Positions 1 through 6,227 of a stretch of 6,227 bases of DNA are shown in pieces; position 1 is the stretch's first letter, and each line of letters opens with the position of its first letter. The stretch is taken from NCBI GenBank assembly GCA_003644825.1, contig QNDJ01000117.1:1-6227 (forward strand). The letters are read 5' to 3'. The position numbers and the translations under genes were made by a program. This DNA is from B21-G16 sp003644825 [NCBI: Candidatus Zhuqueibacterota bacterium] (GTDB taxonomy: Bacteria; SM23-31; B21-G16). The notes under the pieces were generated by a model, which made no database searches, was not told where the DNA came from, and saw only the letters and a list, made by a program, of their open reading frames with translations.

Positions 1-62
1 AAATAACAATACCTGTACTACTATCGGTCAATAACAATTTTTTCCTTGTTAAATATTATATA

Positions 63-68
63 TATAAT
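63..68 (+). promoter_or_regulatory. Possible promoter -10 box (TATAAT) of the CRISPR operon
   Basis: A perfect TATAAT lies 25 bases upstream of the first start codon. Spaced 17 bases upstream of it is TTTTCC (40-45), which matches the bacterial -35 consensus at only three of six positions. A better-looking TTGTTA (46-51) is too close, at 11 bases. If the host is archaeal, the AT-only run at 51-68 could instead be a TATA box. The leader is so AT-rich that a chance match is quite possible. It is nevertheless the only candidate in the window for driving the whole operon, since the later genes overlap without gaps. Confidence 0.3.
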
Positions 69-82
69 CTAAAATATAAATT

Positions 83-87
83 AAGGA
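83..87 (+). promoter_or_regulatory. Ribosome binding site of the CARF-HEPN gene
   Basis: AAGGA ends six bases before the ATG at 94. This is standard Shine-Dalgarno spacing and supports that start codon over later in-frame ATGs. Confidence 0.65.
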
Positions 88-93
88 TATATT

Positions 94-1695
94 ATGAAGG
101 AAGAAAATTTAAAGAGTAAAACAGATACCTACTTTTGTGAAGGGCGGAAAACAGATAAATATATAAAAGAATTATTACCTGAAGAGCTGAAGTATATAAA
201 AGAACGTAATAAAAAACTAAGTTCTGCAGAGATTCTTGTTCAACTTGTAGGTTTTTCCTGGGAGCCATTACTCATATCTGTATGCATTTATAAACCTGAA
301 AAAATCTATATAATATTAAACAAGTATTATGGTGAAATAGAAGGTAATGCAAAAGGTGATGATTATAAAGAAAATATTAACAAACTGAAAGAACAAAACC
401 TTATTGACAATGTTCCTGATATACTTCCTGATGCTTGGGAAACTGTGGAAGATACTCCCAAAGATGTATTCGATTTTCTTAAAAAACATATTTTATCCCA
501 TTTAAATGATGGGAAGCAGGTTGTTATAGATATTACAGGAGCTAAAAAAAGTATGGTTTCTGGAGCTTATCTTTTTGCAAGCTACACAAATTGTCCTGTT
601 TCTTACATTGATTTCGATAGGTATTCTGAAAAATACTCAATACCTTATGGATATACCTGCAAAATCAATGAGTTTAAAAACCCTATGGAAGTATTTAAAC
701 TGCGGGAGTGGGAAAGAGTTGAACAACTTTACAGGCAATATTCATTTAGAACTGCTAAATCTCTTATTTTAGAAATAAAACAAAGTACAAAATCCTTTAT
801 GAAAGATGATGGAATTACTGCAATTAACAGACTTATTGAATGCCTGAAGTTTTACGAAGCTTGGGATGAGGGTGATTATAAAGGAGCATTAGAAAGGTAT
901 AAAGACCTGCAAAAAATAGTTCCAGAAATAACCTGCCCTACTGCCGTAGAGAAACTGGGGGAATTCTGGCCTGATAGAGAAAATTTAAAAGAAGACATTA
1001 AAAAATTAGAGGAAATGAATGAAAATAACCATTCTATATACAAAAAGAAGAATGAAATTATAGTGTATGCTGAAGACGAACTGGAGAAAATAAAAAGAAT
1101 AGTTAAATACCAGGAAGATTATCGTTCTGCATTACTGCGAGCCGCAGGACTTAGTGATTTCCTGTTAAAGGTAAGGATAATTAAATTGTGGAATGATAAC
1201 CAGTTTGTTGTTGAGATGAATGGTAAAAGTTATTCAAGAGAAGACCTTGAAAAAGAAAAGAAATTAAATATAAAAAAAGCATTACTTGAATTCGCAGGAG
1301 CTTCCTACATAATAAAATGCCTCAGATATACAGAATATAAACAGGATTATGTTATTGAACTTAATATAAAAGGAATAGGAAGAATTAAAGCTCATAGATT
1401 GGGGAAAGCTATAATGCTTGATAAATTCTGGGAAAATATTAAGGCAGATGGGATTAATCTGCCAGATGACATATTTATAATGAGAAATAAAGCCATTCAT
1501 TTTTGTTTAAGTATTCCTGAAAAAATGTCCCGGATATCTGTTAAATTTACTGAAGAAAATCTGAAAGAATATAATAAAAACTGGACAGAGGTCTCAAATA
1601 TCGCCGGAATATATAAAGCAATGGATTGGCAAAGTTTATGCGATGTATGCAAGATAAATTTTTTACCCAAAATAAGGAGGGTTACAGATGGATAA
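94..1695 (+). CDS. CARF-HEPN ribonuclease of the Csm6/Csx1 (TIGR02710-like) kind, type III CRISPR ancillary effector
   Basis: Predicted accessory RNase of type III CRISPR immunity: the CARF domain senses cyclic oligoadenylate made by Cas10 and the HEPN domain then cuts RNA non-specifically in the cytoplasm. Seen in the 533-residue protein: a Rossmann-like CARF region at about 46-185, with a first strand/loop around LVQLVGFSWEP (48-58) and the hallmark glycine/serine loop DITGAKKSM (146-154) followed by a hydrophobic helix and a strand ending in YIDFD. A charged helical linker follows (about 200-340). The HEPN region (about 340-510) contains RNKAIH, an Rx4H motif with R464 and H469 as the expected catalytic pair. 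The YRQYSFRTAKSLI stretch just after CARF resembles TIGR02710 proteins. It heads the operon and overlaps cas10 by 8 bases, which supports co-expression with the signal producer. It is longer than many Csm6 proteins. The cA4 or cA6 preference cannot be read from sequence. Domain calls are confident; the Csm6 versus Csx1 label is not. Confidence 0.85.
   Translation: MKEENLKSKTDTYFCEGRKTDKYIKELLPEELKYIKERNKKLSSAEILVQLVGFSWEPLLISVCIYKPEKIYIILNKYYGEIEGNAKGDDYKENINKLKEQNLIDNVPDILPDAWETVEDTPKDVFDFLKKHILSHLNDGKQVVIDITGAKKSMVSGAYLFASYTNCPVSYIDFDRYSEKYSIPYGYTCKINEFKNPMEVFKLREWERVEQLYRQYSFRTAKSLILEIKQSTKSFMKDDGITAINRLIECLKFYEAWDEGDYKGALERYKDLQKIVPEITCPTAVEKLGEFWPDRENLKEDIKKLEEMNENNHSIYKKKNEIIVYAEDELEKIKRIVKYQEDYRSALLRAAGLSDFLLKVRIIKLWNDNQFVVEMNGKSYSREDLEKEKKLNIKKALLEFAGASYIIKCLRYTEYKQDYVIELNIKGIGRIKAHRLGKAIMLDKFWENIKADGINLPDDIFIMRNKAIHFCLSIPEKMSRISVKFTEENLKEYNKNWTEVSNIAGIYKAMDWQSLCDVCKINFLPKIRRVTDG
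1674..1680 (+). promoter_or_regulatory. Ribosome binding site of cas10
   Basis: AAGGAGG, a near-perfect Shine-Dalgarno sequence, sits inside the end of the upstream gene, seven bases before the ATG at 1688. It fixes the cas10 start, and therefore shows that the protein really begins at the palm domain with no HD domain upstream. Confidence 0.8.
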
Positions 1696-3205
1696 AAGGT
1701 ACCTTTTTGTCGCAGAAGCAGACAAAATACAGGATCTTCTCTTTTGCTCTTCCAAATTACGTGAAGTAGCCGGTGGTAGTGTAATGCTAACAGAATTCTG
1801 TGAAGAATTGGTTCCACAACTTATCAATGAATTTAACGGTAAAGAAATCATATCAGCAGGTGGTTCTTTCAGAATATTATTCAATTCAAAAGAAAAGGCA
1901 GAGGAATTTGGTGATTACTTGTCTGAACTTTACAGACGGGTAATAGGTGGAACAATTACTGTAGCTGAACCTGTGGAAGTAACCTCTGAAAAAGATGCAA
2001 TAGAAAAAGCTCAGGTAAATCTCAGAAAAGCTAAACATCAAGGAAAAATCCCAGTATCCACTGAACAAATACCATATACAGCAATATGCGCTTCCTGTGG
2101 GATAGGAATTGCAAGATATTTCATCAAAGAGTCTGATGAAAAAAAGGAGCGTTATTTATGCGAGGTGTGTAAAAGGAAATCTGAAGCAAGAAAAAGAATC
2201 AGAGAAAAATTCCTGAAAAAGTTTGCAGAATATATAGGTAATGGTAAAAAAATTGCAGATGATAAAAAAATAGCTGGAATAAATGCCAAAAATTATGTTG
2301 CCTACATTGTAGCAGATGTCAATAATATGGGAACAGTTTTTAGTTCCTGTAACAGTTTTAATGAGTTGAAAAATCTCTCCAGTTCTTTAAATGATGTAAT
2401 TCAGAAATCATTAGCAGAGCCTGTAAAATTATTGATGAAAAACCTTAAAGAATCCTTTCCTGAAAGAGATGATATAGATTCAATTCCTGTTCTTCCTCTT
2501 ATTTTGGCTGGAGATGATGTTTTTGCAATTATACCCGCAAAATGGGCTCTTGATTTTACACACCGTTTTTGTAATGATTTTGAAATAAGGATCAAGGATT
2601 ATCTTAAAAAAATCGGTATAGTAAATGATATATCACCTACAATTTCTTCTTCCGTAATAATATGCAAAGGAAAATTCCCTTATCTAATAGCCCACAATAT
2701 TGGAGAAGAATTATTAAACAAAGCTAAAAAGAAAGCAAAAAAAGAAAATAAATCAACAATTTCATTTAATGTACTTGCCGGAAGTGAAATTGTAAGAAAA
2801 TCAGAAGAAGAAAAAAAATTTGTGGCCAGCTATCCGGCTTATACGGTTGAAGAGTTAGAAAAATTGATAGAATATAGATTAAAATTGAAGAACTTACCAG
2901 GAACAAGACGAATTCAATTAGAAACTATATTTTATAAAGCAGAGATGTTAAAAGGTAGTACAGCATTCAGTAGAATGATATCTGAATGGGTTCCGGAACG
3001 AGATTCTATTATAAAAAGAATAGAAAAACCTCTAAGAGATAATATAATCGATGCGCTAAAGAACCTTGGAAATTCTAAAGAAGACCATAACTGGGTAGAA
3101 TGCAAAGGCAAGTATTATCATAAACTACCTGATTTATTGATTTCCTGGGATTTTGCTTATGACCTTGATAAAAAACCATTAATGTATGAAGGAGAAATGA
3201 AATGA
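1688..3205 (+). CDS. cas10: Cas10 (Csm1/Cmr2 family), short form without HD domain, predicted cyclic oligoadenylate synthase
   Basis: Large subunit of the type III effector complex; on target RNA binding it should convert ATP to cyclic oligoadenylates. In 505 residues the sequence shows: palm-1 starting almost at the N-terminus (YLFVAEADKIQDLLF at 5-19, then REVAGGS at 25-31); a zinc element with C134, C137, C158 and C161; palm-2 from about 200, with VADVNNMG (208-215) carrying the likely metal-binding D210; and AGDD (274-277), the position of the GGDD cyclase motif, with both aspartates kept. A helical C-terminal domain (about 385-505) corresponds to the Cas11-like D4 domain. There is no HD dipeptide anywhere and no N-terminal room for an HD nuclease; family members that have it are usually well over 700 residues. 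HD loss with an intact palm is typical of subtype III-D. The CARF-HEPN gene overlapping its 5' end supports an active cyclase. The first glycine of GGDD is alanine here, and its effect is unknown. Confidence 0.92.
   Translation: MDKRYLFVAEADKIQDLLFCSSKLREVAGGSVMLTEFCEELVPQLINEFNGKEIISAGGSFRILFNSKEKAEEFGDYLSELYRRVIGGTITVAEPVEVTSEKDAIEKAQVNLRKAKHQGKIPVSTEQIPYTAICASCGIGIARYFIKESDEKKERYLCEVCKRKSEARKRIREKFLKKFAEYIGNGKKIADDKKIAGINAKNYVAYIVADVNNMGTVFSSCNSFNELKNLSSSLNDVIQKSLAEPVKLLMKNLKESFPERDDIDSIPVLPLILAGDDVFAIIPAKWALDFTHRFCNDFEIRIKDYLKKIGIVNDISPTISSSVIICKGKFPYLIAHNIGEELLNKAKKKAKKENKSTISFNVLAGSEIVRKSEEEKKFVASYPAYTVEELEKLIEYRLKLKNLPGTRRIQLETIFYKAEMLKGSTAFSRMISEWVPERDSIIKRIEKPLRDNIIDALKNLGNSKEDHNWVECKGKYYHKLPDLLISWDFAYDLDKKPLMYEGEMK
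3189..3194 (+). promoter_or_regulatory. Ribosome binding site of the Cas7-Csx10 fusion gene
   Basis: AAGGAG lies at the very end of cas10, seven bases before the ATG at 3202. The start and the cas10 stop share ATGA (3202-3205), so translation is probably coupled. Confidence 0.75.
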
Positions 3206-5496
3206 AACTTAAATTTAAGATAAGTCTTTTCTCTGATTACCACATTGGAGCTGGATACGGAAAAGGAGAGATAGACTCTATTGCAATAAAGGATAAAGAT
3301 GGATTACCGGTGATTAGAGGAACAACCCTTAGCGGTTTACTCAGGCAGGGAATATGGGAATTACTTCAATTGGTCTCACTTAAAGACTACAGAAAATGTA
3401 AGCAGTCAATTGGAACTGGAAATCAGTATTGTATGGAGTTAAATAAAGAATCGATGTGTCCATTATGCCGAATACTTGGAAACCCTTCTTATACTAAAAA
3501 GTGGAAAATATCAACTGCTAAAATAGAAGAACCTTCCACGATAAAATCAGGAAAAATAGTCTGGAGAAACAGAGTTAATATAAAAACCCGCACTTCCGAA
3601 AAAAGAAAATTGTTTAGCGAAGAGGCTATAGATGGTAAAATGAACTTTATTTTTACTGTTAGTAATGATTCAAGTGGTAAAGAAGAATTAAAGGAAGCAT
3701 CCTTTATTGTTGCAGCTTTCAGAATGATAAGAAATTTAGGAGCATCCCGTAGAAGAGGTAAAGGACAGTGTCAAATTCACCTAATTGATATAACTCCAGA
3801 ATTTAAAAATAAGGAGAACGGTTCTGTGGAAAACAAACTGCTTGATGTTTTTAAAGAAGTATGGCTGGAAAATAAAGAATTGGATATTCCATACACTGAA
3901 AATAAATCTGTAGTAATAAAACCCCTGACTAAAAAGTGTTTTAATGTTATTTTACTCACAAAAGAACCATTACTCATATCTACCAGAGGTGAATCAGGAA
4001 ACAGGTTTCAAACTGTAAATTATATACCCGGATATACTTTTTTGGGTGCACTTGCCTGGAAAATAGCCAGTAGATTCGATTTGAATGATAATGAAATATA
4101 TAAAAAATTCATCAGCCTGTTTCGTCGCGGTGGTATAAAGGTTACACCATTGTATCCTGCCTGTAAAATTGGGAATGATATTTATCCTTCGATTCCGTCT
4201 CCGCTTGATTTTTTAACCTGTAAGCTGTATCCAGAATTTGAAAACACTGGGCATGGAATAAAAGGTTATGCAGATAATGAAAATGAACCAGGTAGGTGCC
4301 TCGAATGCGAAAAAGAAGGAAAACAAACTCCTCTTGAACCAGTTAATGGATTTATCCCACTCTATGAAAAAGCTGTGAAAACAGTAGAAGTTGAAAAAAG
4401 GGAAGAAATGCATATTAAAATTGATCTTAAAACAGGAAAGGCAACTACTGGAGACCTTTTCAGTTATACGCTTATTGAATCTGGCCAGTATTTTACAGGT
4501 AGTATCGATATAGAAAACTGGGAGGATTTTAGTACTCTTATAGGACTAAAACCACAAAAAGATATTTTATTTGACCTGCGAATCGGAAAAGCATCTTCAC
4601 GAGGGTATGGGCTAACAAAAGTGTGGTTTGGATCTGAGGAATTCGAAAACATTTTTATCGGGAAATCACTGGAAAAACGGATAGACCCCAAAAAACCTAT
4701 TACTATGAATCTATTAACAGATGCAATTCTTGTGGATAGATGGGGAAGATTTCATACTACATTCAATAATGAAATACTGAGCCATTATCTTGGCGTTGAA
4801 GTTGAGATAATTAACATCTATGTAAAATCAAAGATTGTGGATGGATTTAATTCTTATCTTGGGCTTCCAAAGTGGAGAGATTATTCTATTACTTCGGGCT
4901 CAAGTGTGGGATTTAAAATAAAAAACCCAGAAAATATAGAAAAGTTATTGAAAAATATGGAAAAACTCGAAAAAGAAGGAATAGGGCTAAGAAGAGAACA
5001 GGGATTCGGAAAAATTGCGTTCAATCATCCTGTTTATAATAAAAATACTGATGTGAGTATGAGAATTCGTTTGTATGAGTTTATTCGCCTCTGTGAAAAA
5101 GATGATAAAATAAAAAATTTTGAAAACAGATATAAAAGTCAACTTCAGGAAAAGCTTAATAAAGAAAGTTTTAAGGATAAAAATTGGATATCTATCTCAA
5201 GATGGTTAAGAGAAAATTCTAATAGATCTGTTGAAGAAATAAAAGAATTACTCGGCAATTTTCATTATAACTTTGAATTTAGCGAATTGATTGAAAAAAG
5301 AAAAGTCATTAGAGATAAAGAAAAGTTTCTAAAAGAAACTGGTAAGAAAGGGTTTAAAGAATTATTAGACTTTTTAAAAAAATTATCTGACGATATGGTC
5401 AAAGAAAATAAAACCTTAAGAAAATTCTTAGAAAGTAGAGCTATAGAAATGTTATCAGAATTTATAGCAGGTTCAGTGGAGGTAAAAAATGATTAA
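3202..5496 (+). CDS. csx10: RAMP fusion protein: Cas7 (Csm3-like) + Csx10 (Cas5-like) + helical C-terminal tail, type III-D-like effector subunit
   Basis: Backbone subunit of the crRNA complex, in 764 residues. The Cas7 part (about 1-205) opens with SLFSDYHIGAGYGKGEIDS; D25 falls where Csm3 and Cmr4 carry the target-RNA-cleaving aspartate. It then has GLPVIRGTTLSGLLR (34-48), possible zinc ligands C66, C77, C86 and C89, and a glycine/arginine loop GASRRRGKG (180-188). The Csx10 part (about 240-610) has PLLIS (256-260), YIPGYTFLGALA (274-285), a second zinc candidate (C340, possibly H351, C366, C369), and two RAMP glycine loops, RIGKASSRGYG (460-470) and GLRREQGFGK (595-604). Residues about 620-764 are lysine/glutamate-rich and look mostly helical, a candidate Cas11 small subunit. 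Csx10 would act as the Cas5-like subunit holding the crRNA 5' handle (family knowledge). It overlaps cas10 by 4 bases and the next gene by 8. The Cas7-Csx10 assignment is firm; the Cas11 reading is inference. Confidence 0.85.
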   Translation: MKLKFKISLFSDYHIGAGYGKGEIDSIAIKDKDGLPVIRGTTLSGLLRQGIWELLQLVSLKDYRKCKQSIGTGNQYCMELNKESMCPLCRILGNPSYTKKWKISTAKIEEPSTIKSGKIVWRNRVNIKTRTSEKRKLFSEEAIDGKMNFIFTVSNDSSGKEELKEASFIVAAFRMIRNLGASRRRGKGQCQIHLIDITPEFKNKENGSVENKLLDVFKEVWLENKELDIPYTENKSVVIKPLTKKCFNVILLTKEPLLISTRGESGNRFQTVNYIPGYTFLGALAWKIASRFDLNDNEIYKKFISLFRRGGIKVTPLYPACKIGNDIYPSIPSPLDFLTCKLYPEFENTGHGIKGYADNENEPGRCLECEKEGKQTPLEPVNGFIPLYEKAVKTVEVEKREEMHIKIDLKTGKATTGDLFSYTLIESGQYFTGSIDIENWEDFSTLIGLKPQKDILFDLRIGKASSRGYGLTKVWFGSEEFENIFIGKSLEKRIDPKKPITMNLLTDAILVDRWGRFHTTFNNEILSHYLGVEVEIINIYVKSKIVDGFNSYLGLPKWRDYSITSGSSVGFKIKNPENIEKLLKNMEKLEKEGIGLRREQGFGKIAFNHPVYNKNTDVSMRIRLYEFIRLCEKDDKIKNFENRYKSQLQEKLNKESFKDKNWISISRWLRENSNRSVEEIKELLGNFHYNFEFSELIEKRKVIRDKEKFLKETGKKGFKELLDFLKKLSDDMVKENKTLRKFLESRAIEMLSEFIAGSVEVKND
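5478..5483 (+). promoter_or_regulatory. Ribosome binding site of the downstream Cas7-like gene
   Basis: GGAGGT ends five bases before the ATG at 5489, inside the 3' end of the fusion gene. It supports a start that overlaps the preceding stop by 8 bases. Confidence 0.75.
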
Positions 5497-6227
5497 AAAA
5501 ATAATTACAGGAAAATTAAAGGCATTAACAGGAATATACATAGGTTCTGGAGATTTCTCAGAAGTCACAGGATCACTTGTATATAGAAATGTTAATGGAA
5601 AGGTTGTTATACCTGGAACTTCAATTGCAGGAACTTTAAGAACATTAGCGACAAAATTGGCACCACATCTTGGATTTACAAAGTGTGTTACACTTCAGGA
5701 AAAAATGAATGATAATGAATGCAAATGTGCTGTTTGCGGGTTATTTGGTTCAATCAGTCAGAGCGATGAGTCGGAAGGTGGAACTGCTTCAAAGTTGTGG
5801 GTGAACAATGCAATTCTGGAAAACGATATAAAAATATCCATAAGAGACGGAGTGGGAATTGATAGAGAAACTAAATCCTCTTCAAGGGCAATGCGAGCAA
5901 AATATGATTTGGAGGTCATACCAAAAGATGCTGAATTCACTTTTCAAATTTCATTGCAGGAAGGAGTTACTGATGAGCAGGAAAAACTGCTGGCTGCTGT
6001 ATTAAAAGAATGGTGCGAAGGAAGAGGATATGTTGGAGGCAACCTGTCCAGAGGATTGGGAAATGTGCAATTAATTGATCTTAGAGTTTTTACAATAGAA
6101 CTATCATCTATAGCTAAATTAATGACTTTTTTGAAAAAGGAAGACCCTGTAAAATCCGCTTTCGAGGAAGAAAAATGGATTGAAAATAAAGTAAATGAAG
6201 CAAGTATGTTAATAAAATTTAATGAAG
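5489..6227 (+). CDS. cas7: Cas7/Csm3-like RAMP protein, 3' end beyond the window (partial)
   Basis: RNA-binding backbone subunit of the type III complex. The reading frame is open from ATG 5489 to the window edge (246 full codons and one extra base), so the C-terminus is missing. Visible: a first RAMP strand and GIYIGSGDFSEVTG (15-28); VVIPGTSIAGTLR (39-51), the conserved Csm3-type IPG-S-L-G-R motif; a cysteine cluster C66, C78, C80 and C83 that could bind zinc; the region RDGVGIDRETKSSSRAM (119-135), resembling the Csm3 segment before the thumb; and a glycine loop GGNLSRGLG (183-191). The cleavage aspartate expected just before SLVYRN is absent, with G28 (or T27) there instead, so this domain probably binds without cutting. 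Csm3 proteins usually end soon after the glycine loop, but this frame runs at least 55 residues further through a charged helical stretch, so a second Cas7 domain may follow. Cas7 family membership is firm; the exact subtype is less so. Confidence 0.85.
   Translation, partial: MIKKIITGKLKALTGIYIGSGDFSEVTGSLVYRNVNGKVVIPGTSIAGTLRTLATKLAPHLGFTKCVTLQEKMNDNECKCAVCGLFGSISQSDESEGGTASKLWVNNAILENDIKISIRDGVGIDRETKSSSRAMRAKYDLEVIPKDAEFTFQISLQEGVTDEQEKLLAAVLKEWCEGRGYVGGNLSRGLGNVQLIDLRVFTIELSSIAKLMTFLKKEDPVKSAFEEEKWIENKVNEASMLIKFNE

Noticed and set aside
2-38. Nine-base direct repeat AATAACAAT at 2-10 and 30-38 in the leader, 28 bases apart
   Set aside because: Too short and too AT-rich to support an operator or a CRISPR repeat; only two copies, with no dyad symmetry.
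575-772. Short + strand open frame inside the CARF-HEPN gene
   Set aside because: Shadow of the main frame across the CARF glycine loop, whose protein motifs clearly belong to the long frame.
1282-1500. Minus-strand open frames opposite the real genes (for example 1282-1500, 1497-1817, 4464-4691, 5758-5940)
   Set aside because: They lie wholly within well-supported + strand genes, have no ribosome sites or recognisable motifs, and arise from the AT-rich codon pattern.
1688-3205. Assignment to subtype III-A or III-B from the Cas10 alone
   Set aside because: The HD-less Cas10 and the Csx10-type partner fit III-D better; no Csm2/Csm4/Csm5 or Cmr1/Cmr3/Cmr5/Cmr6 pattern is seen.
3202-5496. A III-E (gRAMP/Cas7-11) effector as an explanation of the fused RAMP protein
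   Set aside because: III-E lacks Cas10 and has four Cas7 domains in a much longer protein; here an intact Cas10 is adjacent and the second part is Csx10-like.
1-6227. CRISPR array, cas1/cas2, cas6 or csx19 within the window
   Set aside because: No regularly spaced repeats were seen, and no frame shows integrase, Cas6 or Csx19 features. They may lie outside, or crRNAs may be supplied by another locus.

Overview
This 6.2 kb window is AT-rich (by eye about one third G+C), with heavy use of ATA (Ile), AAA (Lys) and AGA (Arg) codons and strong Shine-Dalgarno sites. That fits an AT-rich anaerobic bacterium or a euryarchaeon, and the sequence alone does not let me choose between them. All four genes are on the + strand and overlap end to start, so this looks like a single operon. 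The only non-coding stretch is the 93-bp leader, which holds a possible promoter and a ribosome binding site.

The operon is part of a type III CRISPR-Cas effector locus, closest in layout to subtype III-D. In order: (1) 94-1695, a CARF-HEPN protein of the Csm6/Csx1/TIGR02710 kind, a predicted ribonuclease switched on by cyclic oligoadenylate; (2) 1688-3205, a short Cas10 that lacks the HD nuclease domain but has both palm domains, a four-cysteine zinc element and an AGDD cyclase motif; (3) 3202-5496, a 764-residue fusion of an N-terminal Cas7 (Csm3-like) domain, a Csx10 (Cas5-like) module and a charged helical tail that may be a built-in Cas11; (4) 5489 to the right edge, a Cas7/Csm3-like protein that is still open where the window ends.

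Inferred mechanism: genes 2-4 build a crRNA-guided complex that binds target RNA. The Cas7 domain of gene 3 keeps the aspartate used for target RNA cleavage, while the first Cas7 domain of gene 4 has lost it. Target binding would turn on the Cas10 palm cyclase, and the cyclic oligoadenylate would activate the HEPN ribonuclease of gene 1. With no HD domain, defence would depend on RNA slicing and signalling rather than on Cas10 DNA cleavage. The subunit fusion resembles the Cas7-Cas5-Cas11 fusion of the III-D variant (III-Dv) complex of Synechocystis, seen as an intermediate between multi-subunit type III complexes and single-protein III-E effectors. No CRISPR array, cas1, cas2, cas6 or csx19 lies inside the window.
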